DNA of 64,000 nt from Chrysomallon squamiferum (lineage: Eukaryota > Mollusca > Gastropoda > Neomphalida > Peltospiridae), in NCBI GenBank assembly GCA_012295275.1, contig CM022669.1, positions 7,146,989 through 7,210,988 on the forward strand, in the 5' to 3' direction. The position numbers were made by a program, and so were the translations under genes. The notes beneath the pieces were generated by a model. It was not told where the DNA came from. It saw only the letters and a list, made by a program, of their open reading frames with translations, and made no database searches. Below, one piece after another: positions 48,015-62,026 of the stretch (positions are counted from its first letter, which is position 1; every line of letters starts with the position of its first letter).

Positions 48015-48284
48015 CTGAAAAACAAAAGAAATAAAAAATCAGACGACGTTAGTCTGAGCATCCATTGCTGAGAACAGCTGACAGACCACTAGATGAGTAT
48101 CAGTGGAGAACCAGTGATTTCCATCCAAATTTGTGTTTGTGCTGTTCTCAGAGTGATGTTTGACCCTGATTATTTTCAGTGACATATACGTTATGTTTAT
48201 AAAAGGTACACAATTGAGTATTACGATTCTAATTTCACTGTAGCTTAATGTTTGTGACAGACAGAGAAAATATAAAGCTTTGAC

Positions 48285-48385
48285 GTGTGTCTGCAGTAGT
48301 CATTTTGTCATTTTCACTTTCAGATGTTTGTTTTGATTTATTCGTATGTTGGACTTTCAGAGGCTGTGTCAGATTTTGAGTACTC
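48285..48385 (-). CDS. Copy B candidate H-like exon entering in phase 2
   Basis: A 101-bp stretch from acceptor ggctacag to a weak donor (ACAC then GTCAAA). It is open in phase 2 to 1, with QHTNKSKQTSESENDKMTT resembling exon H. It would take the place of both G and H. The donor is poor, so this may be a decayed H. Confidence 0.35.
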
Positions 48386-48436
48386 CTGTAGCCTGTATTG
48401 TACAGAAAATATTTAAAATTAAATAAATATCTATAC

Positions 48437-48495
48437 CTTGATTCCTCTGCAGTATGAGAATGTGAATCTGATTTTTGTGATGAAGGATGATGTAC
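48437..48495 (-). CDS. Copy B exon F
   Basis: A 59-bp exon, phase 0 to 2, reading VHHPSSQKSDSHSHTAEES. Splice sites gtgttag and GTATAG are present. Confidence 0.6.
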
Positions 48496-48755
48496 CTAAC
48501 ACACACAAACAATAATTATTTTTAGTTTAATTAACAGCATATTTACTGTCACAATTAATCAATTTTTATCATCAGTTAAATTGCATTTACTTCCTGAATT
48601 AAAACAATTTAAAATAAAATAGAATGAAAAAGGATTTGAAAATAACAAATATAAAAAATAGTGTTATCGTTGCAAGTTCTGATAAAGTCAAATTTTGTTA
48701 ATTATATGCTTCTAAAATAGTTTACTTTTTTAGTTTCTGAAAGTGTTTGCATTAC

Positions 48756-48841
48756 TTGAGCTGCAGTTGCAGACTGAGATTCTTGAGGTGGTCTGTTTGA
48801 AGAGATTTGATGTTCTGACTCTGGCGTCTCATTCTTAATTT
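48756..48841 (-). CDS. Copy B exon E
   Basis: An 86-bp exon, phase 1 to 0, reading NETPESEHQISSNRPPQES. It is closest to copy A E2. It is the only E exon in copy B, so the four-fold cassette array is specific to copy A or was lost here. Confidence 0.6.
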
Positions 48842-49188
48842 CTAGAAGGAAAAAACAGAACATTTTGATAAATATATTTCTCATTGCAATTAGTATGTCA
48901 TTCCAGATTTAATTTTCTTTTTTCCACTTTAAAAAAGAGTTTTAATTTTTTTTAATAATTACATTTTCATCATCATCATCATTACAGGTGTTCTCCTGGG
49001 TTATGTGATGTAACCTGTCTGGAACTGAGGGAGGTTTAGAAAATATTTTTATTTTTTATATTCTTATTACTTCCTGTGCTCAGATAGATTGCAAATTAAA
49101 GCCTTTTTATCTTTATATCCACTGGCAATTTAAATACTGATTACAATATGAACAAAAAACACATATAAACAAGAATCCTTACGATTAC

Positions 49189-49259
49189 CTTTATCTTTTT
49201 CTCCATCCTGCTTGTTACGTGTATCATCTTTATTGACAGGATTTCCTTCTTGTGTTGGT
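49189..49259 (-). CDS. Copy B homologue of the 143-bp charged exon, shortened to 71 bp
   Basis: The acceptor gatgtcag is shared. The peptide reads PTQEGNPVNKDDTRNKQDGE and then KDK. The exon is phase 2 to phase 1 like the longer form, so a 72-bp net loss kept the frame. The donor is AAAG then GTAATC. Confidence 0.5.
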
Positions 49260-49665
49260 CTGACATCAATTAAAAAAGAAACACTTATTAACAACAAACT
49301 GAATATTTTTTTCACATCTGCTATGGAATAAAAAACCACAATCCTGCAACAACAAATAATAACAAAGAAAAGATAAATAAATATTTAAAAAAAAAAAAAT
49401 TTTTTTTTTTTAAAACTCCTCCCCCCCCCAAAGAAACAACATCTGTCAAGTTTTATTTGAATTATACAAATAATATTTCTTAATGTTCCTTTGTTTTTCA
49501 AAGATCACTTGTTGGTAAATGGAGTGGTAAATGAAGAAAAGAAGACTGATGATGAAATTCAGGATAAGTCAAAGTTCTGGATGGAGGCTTTTTTATACTT
49601 CTGTAAAATATACATTTTATTCAACATATTTTTTGTTGTTATTATCCTTTGTTTAAAAATACTGT

Positions 49666-49667
<2 letters not shown>

Positions 49668-49727
<60 letters not shown>
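49668..49727. repeat. (AT)n microsatellite, about 60 bp
   Basis: Uninterrupted TA dinucleotides in a copy B intron. The longest pure AT run in the window. Confidence 0.95.
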
Positions 49728-49731
<4 letters not shown>

Positions 49732-49961
49732 AAGTAATTCTTTACATTTCACACATCACATTGTGTTAGTTTCAGATGTAAATATATTATTATATTAAAG
49801 AACAAACAAGAGAGAATTATATATCTATATTACTATTTATGTATCTGTCTGTCTGTCTATATATATCTATCTATCTCTATCTATCTTTCTATATATAGGG
49901 ATGTTGTCTTGTTTACGTGTTATTTCTTTACAAACAGATTTCTAAAAGAAGAATAACTTAC

Positions 49962-50115
49962 TCTGTCTGTTCTTTTTCATCACTTGTGGAAGGTTTCTCA
50001 GTACTGTAAGCATGTAGAAAATAATATATAATTATATGCATTCTTGAAATGTTTCATATCACTCCTATTGTACATGATAAGAACAGGAGTTACCCACCTT
50101 GATTCTTTAAATACA

Positions 50116-50150
<35 letters not shown>

Positions 50151-52122
50151 GTCTTGTGTATAATTTGTTCCTTTACTGGAGTGAAACAAATTATTAGTTA
50201 ATTTATCATTTAACTATTTTTCTTTCTTTGTTCTTGTGTCCTTAAGTTGCAAAGATCATATGTACAAGACAAGTTGGATATATTTTAATAACAAAGTTAT
50301 AAAACAATAAAGTAACAAGACAAACTGTTGCTTGACTATCAACAATATTTATATTTGCAACTGATTCATATAAAATGAGAAACCAAAACATGGTTTTGTT
50401 TTGAATGGAGAGTCAACATAGGTGAAAATGAAGATGTACAACTATTAAAAGAACATATACCATTTACAAAGTAATTCTTTACATTTACACACTGAATTTA
50501 TATTAGTTTCAGAAGTAAATATATTATTATAAAATACTGCAAAATGAACACCTTCAGTTATTAGAGAATATAAATAATAAATAAAATACACCAAAGCAAA
50601 AATAAAAACAAAAAAATCTCGTTTAGAAAGTAATTCTTTGCATTTCACACATTCAGCTGTTAGTTTCAGATGTAAATATGTTATCATAAAATACTGTAAG
50701 ATAAACTTCTCTGATTACTAAAACAAAATACACACTTCATACAACATATTTCTTGTTGATGTTGTCTCATTTTTATAAAGTACTGCTAATATATATAGAA
50801 GTAGTTTTTGATTGTGTGTGTGTAACTCTCTCTGTCTATCTTTACATATATATATCTGGATCTTGTCTTGTGTATGTGTTCTTTCTTTACTTACTCTCTC
50901 TGTTCTTCTGCATCACTTGCAGACGCTTCTTCAGTACTGTAAGCACAGACAAAATAAAATATAATTATATGCATTTATGAAAGGTTTCATATTACACCTT
51001 GTTCCTTTACATAGAAGTGGAGATAAGAACAAGACTTACCCACCTTGATTCTTTATGTACAATGTGTATGCATGTGTTTGCGTGTGTCTGTGTGTATGTG
51101 TTGTCTTGTGTATAGTTTGTTCCTTTAGTGGAGTGAAAACAATTGTAATAATTCATTGTTAAAAAACAAATGATTAGTTAATTTATCATTTGACTATTTT
51201 TCTTTCTTTTCTGTTGTGTGCTCAAGTTGCAAAGATATGTACAAGACAAGTTGGATGTATTTTAATAACAAAGTGATAAAACAATAAAGTAACAATACAA
51301 ACTGTTGCTTGACTATGAACAGTATTTATATTAGCAACCGATTTATATAAAATAAGAAACCAAAACATGGTTTTGTTTTGATTGGAGAGTCAACTTAGGT
51401 GAAAATGAAGATGTACAACTATTAAAAAAAAATATACTATTTACAAAGTAATTCTTTACATTTACACACTGAACTTATATTAGTTTCAGATGTAAATATG
51501 TTAGTATACAAATACTGCCATTTGAACACCTTCAGTTATTAGAGAATATAAATAATAAATAAAATACACCAAAGAAAAATAAAAACAAGAAAATCTCATT
51601 TAGAAAGTAATTCTTTGCATTTCACATTCAACTAATGTTAGTTTCAGAAGTAAATATGTTATTATAAAATACTGTAAGATGAACTCCTCTGATTACTAAA
51701 ACTACAACACACTTCATTCAACATATTTCTTGTTGATGTTGTCTCATTTTTTAAAATACTTCTAATGTATATAGAAGTAATTTTTGATGTGTGTGTGTCT
51801 GTGTGTGGGTGCACATGTCTGTCTCTCTTTCTGTCTAGCTGTAAGTATATATATATATAGATAGATAGGTAGATTGATAGATAGATAGATCGATATGGAT
51901 GTTGTCTTGTGTATGTGTTCTTTGTTTACTTACTCTGTCTGTTCTTCTGCATCACATGCATAAGCTACTTCAGTACTGTAAGCACACATAAAATCAAATA
52001 TAATTATATGCATTTATGAAATTTTTCATATTACACTTTCTTCCTTTACACAGAACTGGAGGTAAGACCAAGAGTTACCCACCTTGATTCTTTATGTACA
52101 ATGTGGCATGTATTTGTGTGTG

Positions 52123-52167
<45 letters not shown>

Positions 52168-52830
52168 TGTCTTGTATATATTTTGGAGTGATAAAAATTG
52201 TAATAATTCATTGTTAAAAAGTAAATTATTAGTTAATTTATCATTTCACTATTTTTCTTTCTTTTCTATTGTGTGCTCAAGTTGCAAAGATCATATGTAC
52301 ATGACAAACTGGATATACTTTAATAACAAAGTTATAAAACAATAAAGTAACTAGACAAACTGTTGCTTGACTATCAACAATATTTATATTTGCAACTGAT
52401 TCATATAAAATGAGAAACCAAAACAACTATTAAAAGAACATATACCATTTACAAAGTAATTCTTTACATTTACACACTGAACTGATATTAGTGTCAGAAG
52501 TAAATATGTTATTATAAAATACTGCAAAATGAACACATTCAATTATTAGAGAACATAAAAAATAAATAAAATACACCAAAGCAAAAATAAAAACAAGAAA
52601 ATCTCATTTAGAAAGTAATTCTTTGCATTTCACACATTCAGCTGTTAGTTTCAGATGTAAATATGTTATTATAAAATACTGTAAGATGAACTTCTCTGAT
52701 TACTAAAACAAAATACACACTTCATTCAACATATTTCTTGTTGATGTCTCATTTTTATAAAGTACTCCTAATGTATATAGAAGTAATTTTTGATTGTGTG
52801 TGTGTGTCACTCTCTCTCTCTGTCTATCTT

Positions 52831-52861
<31 letters not shown>

Positions 52862-54143
52862 GGATGTTGTCTTGTGTATGTGTTCTTTCTTTACTTACTC
52901 TCTCTGTTCTTCTGCATCACTTGCAGAAGCTACTTCAGTACTGTAAGCACACACAAAATAAAATATAATTATATGCATTTATGAAAGGTTTCATATTACA
53001 CATTGTTCCTTTACATAGAAGTGGAGATGAGAACAAAAGTTACCCACCTTGATTCTTTATGTACAATGTGTATGCATGTGTTTGCGTGTGTCTGTGTGTA
53101 TGTGTTGTCTTGTGTATAGTTTGTTCCTTTAGTGGAGTGATAACAATTGTAATAATTCATTGTTAAAAACAAATGATTAGTTAATTTATCATTTGACTAT
53201 TTTTCTTTCTTTTCTGTTGTGTGCTCAAGTTACAAAGATATGTACAAGACAAGTTGGATGTATTTTAATAACAAAGTGATAAAACAATAAAGTAACAATA
53301 CAAACTGTTGCTTGACTATGAACAGTATTTATATTAGCAACCGATTTATATAAAATAAGAAACGAAAACATGATTTTGTTTTGATTGGAGAGTCAACTTA
53401 CGTGAAAATGAAGATGTACAACTATTAAAAAAAATATACCATTTACAAAGTAATTCTTTACATTTACACACAGAACTTATATTAGTTTCAGATGTAAATA
53501 TGTTAGTATAAAAATACTGCCATTTGAACACCTTCAGTTATTAGAGAATATAAATAATAAATAAAATACACCAAAGAAAAATAAAAACAAGAACATCTCA
53601 TTTAGAAAGTAATTCTTTGCATTTCACACATTCAACTAATGTTAGTTTCAGATGTAAATATGTTATTATAAAATACTGTAAGATGAACTCCTCTGATTAC
53701 TAAAAAAACAACAATCTTCATTCAACATATTTCTTGTTGATGTTGTCTCATATTTTAAAATACTTCTAATGTATATAGAAGTAATTTTTTATGTGTGTGT
53801 GTGTGTGGGTGCACATGTGTGTCTCTCTTTGTGTCTAGCTGTAAGTGTATATATATATTTATAGATAGATAGATAGATAGATAGCTTGATAGATAGATAG
53901 ATCGATATGGATGTTGTCTTGTGTATGTGTTCTTTGTTTACTTACTCTGTCTGTTCTTCTGCATCACATGCATAAGCTACTTCAGTACTGTAAGCACACA
54001 TAAAATAAAATATAACTATATGCATTTATGAAATTTTTCATATTACACTTTGTTCCTTTACACAGAACTGGAGGTAAGAACAAGAGTTACCCATCTTGAT
54101 TCTTTATGTACAATGTGGCATGTATTTGAGTGTGTGTGTGTTT

Positions 54144-54185
<42 letters not shown>

Positions 54186-54924
54186 TGTCTTGTATATATT
54201 TTGGAGTGATAAAAATTGTAATAATTCATTGTTAAAAAGTAAATTATTAGTTAATTTATCATTTCATTATTTTTCTTTCTTTTCTATTGTGTGCTCAAGT
54301 TGCAAAGATCATATGTACATGAGAAGCTGGATATATTTTAACAACAAAGTTATAAAACAATAAAGTAACAAGACAAACTGTTGCTTGACTATCAACAGTA
54401 TTTATATTAGCAACCGATTTATATAAAATAAGAAACCAAAACATGGTTTTGTTTTGATTGGAGAGTCAACTTAGGTGAAAATGAAGATGTACAACTATTA
54501 AAAAGAATATACCATTTACAAAGTAATTCTTTACATTTACACACTGAACTTATATTAGTTTCAGATGTAAATATGTTAGTATAAAAATACTGCCATTTGA
54601 ACACCTTCAGTTATTAGAGAATATAAATAATAAATAAAATACACCAAAGAAAAATAAAAACAAGAAAATCTCATTTAGAAAGTAATTCTTTGCATTTCAC
54701 ACATTCAGCTGTTAGTTTCAGATGTAAATATGTTATTATAAAATACTGTAAGATGAACTCCTCTGATTACTAAAAAAACAACAATCTTTATTCAACATAT
54801 TTCTTGTTGATATTGTCTCATATTTTAAAATACTTCTAATGTATATATAAGTAATTTTTGATGTATGTGTGTGTGTGTGGGTGCACACGTGTGTCTCTCT
54901 CTGTGTCTAGCTGTAAGTGTATAT

Positions 54925-54957
<33 letters not shown>

Positions 54958-55199
54958 TATGGATGTTGTCTTGTATATGTGTTCTTTCTTTTCTTACTCT
55001 GTCTGTTCTTCTGTATCACTTGCATAAGCTTCTTCAGTACTGTTAACAAACATAAAATAAAATATAATTATATGCATTTATGAAATGTTTCAAATTACAC
55101 TTTGTTCCTTTACACAGAACTGGAGATAAGAACAAGAGTTACCCACCTTGATTCTTGATGTACAGTGTGGCATGTATTTGAGTGTGTGTCTGTTTGTGG

Positions 55200-55254
<55 letters not shown>

Positions 55255-56529
55255 TTGTCTTGTATATATTTTGGAGTGATAAAAATTGTAATAATTCATT
55301 GTTAAAAAGTAAATTATTAGTGAATTTATCATTTCACTATTTTTCTTTCTTTTCTATTGTGTGCTCAAGTTGCAAAGATCATATGTACATGACAAACTGG
55401 ATATATTTTAATAAAAAAGTTATAAAACAATAAAATAACAAGAGAAACTGTTGCTTGACTATCAACAATATTTATATTTGTATCTGATTCATATAAAATG
55501 AGAAACCAAAACATGGTTTTGTTTTGAATGGAGAGTCAACATAGGTGAAAATGAAGATGTACAACTATTAAAAGAACATATACCATTTACAAAGTAATTC
55601 TTTACATTTACACACTGAATTTATATTAGTTTCAGAAGTAAATATATTATTATAAAATACTGCAAAATGAACACCTTCAATTATTAGAGAACATAAAAAA
55701 TAAATAAAATACACCAAAGCAAAAATAAAAACAAAAAAATCTCGTTTAGAAAGTAATTCTTTGCATTTCACACATTCAGCTGTTAGTTTCAGATGTAAAT
55801 ATGTTATTATAAAATACTGTAAGATGAACTTCTCTGATTACTAAAACAAAATACACACTTCATTCAACATATTTCTTGTTGATGTTGTCTCATTTTTATA
55901 AAGTACTGCTAATGTATATAGAAGTAATTTTTGATTGTGTGTGTGTCACTCTCTCTCTGTCTATCTTTACATATATATATATATATATATATATATGGAT
56001 GTTGTCTTGTGTATGTGTTCTTTCTTTACTTACTCTCTCTGTTCTTCTGCATCACTTGCAGAAGCTTCTTCAGTACTGTAAGGACACACACAATAAAATA
56101 TAATTATATACATTTATGAAAGGTTTCATATTACACATTGTTCCTTTACATAGAAGTGGAGATATGAACAAGAGTTACCCATCTTTATTCTTTATGTACA
56201 ATGTGTATACATGTGTTTGCGTGTGTCTGTGTGTATAATAAATAAAATACACCAAAGAAAAATAAAAACAAGAAAATCTCATTTAGAAAGTAATTCTTTG
56301 CTTTTTACACATTCAACTAATGTTAGTTTCAGATGTAAATATGTTATTATAAAATACTGTAAGATGAACTCCTCTGATTACTAAAAAAACAACAAACTTC
56401 ATTCAACATATTACTTGTTGATGTTGTCTCATTTTTTAAAATACTTCTAATGTATATAGAAGTAATTTTTGATGTGTGTGTGTCTGTGTGTGGGTGCACA
56501 TGTGCGTCTCTCTTTCTGTCTAGCAGTAA

Positions 56530-56596
<67 letters not shown>

Positions 56597-56824
56597 TGGA
56601 TGTTGTCTTGTGTATGTGTTCTTTCTTTACTTACTCTCTCTGTTCTTCTGTATCACTTGCATAAGCTTCTTCAGTACTGTAAGCACACATAAAATAAAAT
56701 ATAATTATATGCATTGATGAAATGTTTCAAATTACACTTTGTTCCTTTACACAGAACGGAAGATAAGAACAAGAGTTACCCACCTTGATTCTTTATGTAC
56801 AATGTGGCATGTATTTGAGTGTGC

Positions 56825-56888
<64 letters not shown>

Positions 56889-57560
56889 GTGTATGTTGTC
56901 TTGTATATATTTTGGAGTGATAAAATTGTAATAATTCATTGTTAAAAAGTAAATTATTAGTTAATTTATCATTTCACTATTTTTCTTTCTTTTCTATTGT
57001 GTGCTCAAGTTGCAAAGATCATATGTACATGACAAACTGGATATACTTTAATAACAAAGTTATAAAACAATAAAGTAACTAGACAAACTGTTGCTTGACT
57101 ATCAACAATATTTATATTTGCAACTGATTCATATAAAATGAGAAACCAAAACAACTATTAAAAAAGAACATATACCATTTACAAAGTAATTCTTTACATT
57201 TACACACTGAACTGATATTAGTGTCAGAAGTAAATATGTTATTATAAAATACTGCAAAATGAACACATTCAATTATTAGAGAACATAAAAAATAAATAAA
57301 ATACACCAAAGCAAAAATAAAAACAAGAAAATCTCATTTAGAAAGTAATTCTTTGCATTTCACACATTCAGCTGTTAGTTTCAGATGTAAATATGTTATT
57401 ATAAAATACTGTAAGATGAACTTCTCTGATTACTAAAACAAAATACACACTTCATTCAACATATTTCTTGTTGATGTCTCATTTTTATAAAGTACTCCTA
57501 ATGTATATAGAAGTAATTTTTGATTGTGTGTGTGTGTCACTCTCTCTCTCTGTCTATCTT

Positions 57561-57591
<31 letters not shown>

Positions 57592-58582
57592 GGATGTTGT
57601 CTTGTGTATGTGTTCTTTCTTTACTTACTCTCTCTGTTCTTCTGCATCACTTGCAGAAGCTACTTCAGTACTGTAAGCACACACAAAATAAAATATAATT
57701 ATATGCATTTATGAAAGGTTTCATATTACACATTGTTCCTTTACATAGAAGTGGAGATGAGAACAAAAGTTACCCACCTTGATTCTTTATGTACAATGTG
57801 TATGCATGTGTTTGCGTCTGTCTGTGTGTATGTGTTGTCTTGTGTATAGTTTGTTCCTTTAGTGGAGTGATAACAATTGTAATAATTCATTGTTAAAAAA
57901 CAAATGATTAGTTAATTTATCATTTGACTATTTTTCTTTCTTTTCTGTTGTGTGCTCAAGTTACAAAGATATGTACAAGACAAGGTGGATGTATTTTAAT
58001 AACAAAGTGATAAAACAATAAAGTAACAATACAAACTGTTGCTTGACTATGAACAGTATTTATATTAGCAACCGATTTATATAAAATAAGAAACGAAAAC
58101 ATGATTTTGTTTTGATTGGAGAGTCAACTTACGTGAAAATGAAGATGTACAACTATTAAAAAAATATACCATTTACAAAGTAATTCTTTACATTTACACA
58201 CAGAACTTATATTAGTTTCAGATGTAAATATGTTAGTATAAAAATACTGCCATTTGAACACCTTCAGTTATTAGAGAATATAAAAAATAAATAAAATACA
58301 CCAAAGAAAAATAAAAACAAGAAAATCTCATTTAGAAAGTAATTCTTTGCATTTCACACATTCAACTAATGTTAGTTTCAGATGTAAATATGTTATTATA
58401 AAATACTGTAAGATGAACTCCTCTGATTACTAAAAAAACAACAATCTTCATTCAACATATTTCTTGTTGATGTTGTCTCATCTTTTAAAATACTTCTAAT
58501 GTATATAGAAGTAATTTTTTATGTGTGTGTGTGTGCGTGCACATGTGTGTCTTTCTTTCTGTCTAGCTGTAAGTATATATAT

Positions 58583-58619
<37 letters not shown>

Positions 58620-58838
58620 TATGGATGTTGTCTTGTGTATGTGTTCTTTCTTTACTTACTCTGTCTGTTCTTCTGTATCACTTGCATAAGCTTCTTCAGT
58701 ACTGTAAGCACACATAAAGTAAAATATAATTATATGCATGTATGAAATGTTTCATATTACACTTTGTTCCTTTACACAGAACTGGAGATAAGAACAAGAG
58801 TCACCCATCTTGATTCTGTATGTACAATGTGGCATGTA

Positions 58839-58876
<38 letters not shown>

Positions 58877-59738
58877 GTCTTGTATATATTTTGGAGTGAT
58901 AAAAATTGTAATAATTCAGTGTTAAAAAGTAAATTATTAGTTAATTTATCATTTCACTATTTTTCTTTCTTTTCTATTGTGTGCTCAAGTTGCAAAGATC
59001 ATATGTACATGACAAGCTGGATATAATTTAATAACAGAGTTATAAAACAATAAAGTAACAAGACAAACTGTTGCTTGACTATCAACAATATTTATATTTG
59101 CAACTGATTCTTATTAAATGAGAAACCAAAACATGGTTTTGTTTTGAATGGAGAGTCAACATAGGTGAAAATGAAGATGTACAACTATTAAAAGAACATA
59201 TACCATTTACAAAGTAATTCTTTACATTTACACACTGAACTTATATTAGTTTCAGAAGTAAATATGTTATTATAAAATACTGCAAAATGAACACCTTCAA
59301 TTATTAGAGAACATAAAAAATAAATAAAATACACCAAAGCAAAAATAAAAACAAGAAAATCTCATTTAGAAAGTAATTCTTTGCATTTCACACATTCAGC
59401 TGTTAGTTTCAGATGTAAATATGTTATTATAAAATACTGTAAGATGAACTTCTCTGATTACTAAAAAAACAACAAACTTCATTCAACACATTTCTTGTTG
59501 ATGTTGTCTCATTTTTTAAAATACTTCTAATGTATATAGAAGTAATTTTTCATGTGTGTGTGTGTGTGTGCGTGCACATGTGTGTCTCTCTTTCTGTCTA
59601 GCTGTAAGTATATATATATATAGATAGATAGGTAGATTGATAGATAGATAGATAGATATGGATGTTGTCTTGTGTATGTGTTCTTTCTTTACTTACTCTG
59701 TCTGTTCTTCTGCATCACATGCATAAGCTACTTCAGTA
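49962..59738 (-). CDS. Copy B micro-exon array: eleven exons of 42 bp
   Basis: Exons at 59697-59738, 58660-58701, 57629-57670, 56635-56676, 56034-56075, 54998-55039, 53946-53987, 52899-52940, 51934-51975, 50895-50936 and 49962-50003. All are 42 bp, phase 2 to 2, without stops and with acceptor and donor dinucleotides present. Variants include TEVAYACDAEEQT (cysteine form at 59697, 53946 and 51934), TEVASASDAEEQ (57629, 52899) and TEEAYASDTEEQ (58660, 56635, 54998). The last, 49962-50003, reads TEKPSTSDEKEQT and joins the 39-bp type to the 42-bp type. The parent gene copy is frameshifted upstream, so present translation is doubtful. Confidence 0.6.
52380..58490. repeat. Higher-order repeat in copy B array (about 4.73 kb offset)
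   Basis: About 52180-53760 is almost identical to about 56910-58490, including introns, an offset of about 4,730 bp. This shows duplication of blocks larger than the ~1-kb unit. One spacing inside the array is only 601 bp (56034 to 56635). A deletion joint is visible near 56235, where a (GT)-rich tract runs straight into ataataaataaaataca. Confidence 0.85.
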
Positions 59739-60461
59739 CTGTAAGCACACATAAAATAAAATATAATTATATGCGTTTATGAAATGTTTCATATTACACT
59801 TTGTTCCTTTACACAGAACTGGAGATAAGAACAAGAGTTACCCACCTTGATTCTTTATGTACAATGTGGCATGTATTTGAGTGTGTGTGTGTTTCTGTGT
59901 TTGTGTGTGTGTTTGTGTGTGTGTTTGTGTGTGTGTGTGTTGTCTTGAATATATTTTGGTGTGATAAAAATTGTAATAATTCATTGTTAAAAAGTAAATT
60001 ATTAGTTAATTGATCATTTCACTATTTTTCTTTCTTTTCTATTGTGTGCTCAAGTTGCAAAGATCAAATGTACATGACAAGCTGGATATATTTTAATAAA
60101 AAATTTATATAACAATAAAGTAACAAGACAAACTGTTGCTTGACTATCAACAGTATTTATATTAGCAACTGATTTATATAAAATAAGAAATAAAAACATG
60201 GTTTTGGTGTGAATGTAGAGCCAAGACAAGTGAAAATGAAGATGTACAGCTATCAAAAAATATATCATTTATAAAGTAATTCTTTGCATTTCATACACTG
60301 AACTCATGTTAGTCTGATTTGCAAATATGTTATTATATCAAATCATAAACTTTCAACAAACAAAAAAGCAAAAACAAACAAAAAACAACTTTGATGCACT
60401 TTTAGACTACACTCATTATTACAAATAATAAACATCTGAAGTAAGAACAAAATAGACAAAC

Positions 60462-60534
60462 CTTTGTTTTTTATTGCTACTGCTGGTGAGATTTGATGCA
60501 TCACATAGTCTTAAGTTATAATCATGCTCGAATT
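60462..60534 (-). pseudogene. Copy B exon 5 with 1-bp deletion
   Basis: The exon is 73 bp, against 74 in both copy A versions. A single base is missing (plus strand aatcatgc against aatcactgc). Entered in phase 0, the frame meets TAA within eight codons. The other bases still encode LCDAS-like and TSSSNKKQ text in the shifted frame, so the loss looks recent. Skipping the exon would not restore phase. Confidence 0.75.
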
Positions 60535-60631
60535 CTGACCAAGAAATGATAATTATTCAAAAAATTAACCACATACTAGAATAGTGAAAAAACATTTGGA
60601 AATTAAATAACAATTAATATACTTGTTTTCA

Positions 60632-60893
60632 TACATTTCAAAATTACAATTTCAATTAATTTAAAATAATATCTTTTATTTACTCTGCACGTTTTTCTTT
60701 GTTTGTTGTTCGAAGCTTTATCATAGCTTTATCATATTTATATGTGACTGTACACATCTGCTTTCCAAATTCTAGAGGCATATGTTTTGATATTTATTAT
60801 TAGCAATTTTATTACTTAGCAGTGTTCATAAAAGGGATGGTGGGAATCGGCGTAGCTGGTGCAAGTTAAATGAAAGGATGCTACAGAAAATGT
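60632..60893. other. About 260-bp insertion in copy B intron 4
   Basis: Copy A (28925-28940 and 37705-37720) runs directly from tacacttgtgttcagg to ttacaagtactttgaac. Copy B has about 260 extra bases there, including tcgaagctttatcatagctt and gggaatcggcgtagctggtg. No clear terminal repeats or target duplication are visible. It may be an inserted element or older sequence lost from copy A. Confidence 0.6.
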
Positions 60894-61453
60894 TCAGATT
60901 ACAAGTACTTTGAACAATGTTCAAATTACTTGTTTGTCAATGATATAAATAATTGAATGCATTAACTATTAACAAGTTTATGTTACTAGCAATTAAATAA
61001 AATCAGTGTCTGTTCAATTTATTATAGAAAACGAAGTTCACTAGATAAACTATTAGCAGATATTGCTGCCATTGCTGACAAATGGCAGGTGAACTGGTGT
61101 TAAGCTGTAAGGTATGGCATGTAGTGAGACCTCTGCTTAGAGTATTCAATTAGTAAGAAAACTGGAAAGTAGTACTGACTGTATAATAAAGTAAATTACT
61201 CCAAAACCAAAATAGCTATCAATACTTTAGTCACCTTTTTTCTACTTCCTTGTATAAAATTATTACTATAAAACAGAAATCTATACATCACTGCATTCTA
61301 AAACCTTGTTATTACCATTAGAAAAGGTTAAAACTGCTGTATAATTACTTCCAATTATACAAAACATGCTTATGAATTTTGTTTACAATACTGTATTAAT
61401 AGCTGTATTAATTTATGTGTAAAATACAAAAAATGTCTAAAATAAATAATTAC

Positions 61454-61662
61454 CGTGGTGACCGTATCTGACTGTTTAATTACACGTCTTAACTTCTGGT
61501 AAATGTGGTTGGAAACAGAGTTGGACTGAAAACAAATATCTTTGGTTTTAAGAGCTAGGTCAAGAGCTTGTTTGTAATAATCTTCTGCTTTTTTAAAATC
61601 CTTCTGCTTTTCTTCCACAGAGCCAAGATTTTCTAGAGCTTGAACCTCTGAGTTAAGATCAC
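61454..61662 (-). CDS. Copy B exon 4
   Basis: A 209-bp open exon with QALNLAP changed to QALDLAL, SSVYERIYQ to NSVSNHIYQ, and the last codon ACG (Thr) for AAG (Lys). Splice sites are intact. Confidence 0.65.
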
Positions 61663-62026
61663 CTAAAATTTAAAGAGATTAAAAACAGTGAGAATTAATT
61701 TATTATTAAATAAAAATTAGATTTTAGTTTAAACAAAACTGAAAACAAGTGTTTTAAAAGTAACAGTTAAATATAAAATGGCAAAAACAGTCATTGTTGA
61801 AATGGGTTTTATGAATAATAATAATAATAATAATAATAAAATATTACAAAACAAATAATAAATAGACATCCATGGAAAAAGGTCATTAACTGTTATTCAT
61901 CATTTTAGCACTAGTAGTTTAGTTTGTAAATCTGTAGTATTCAAAGAATTAGTATTATAAAACCAACACACACACACACACTGTGCACTATACTGAATGA
62001 ACTTATACTTTAATTAAATGACATAC

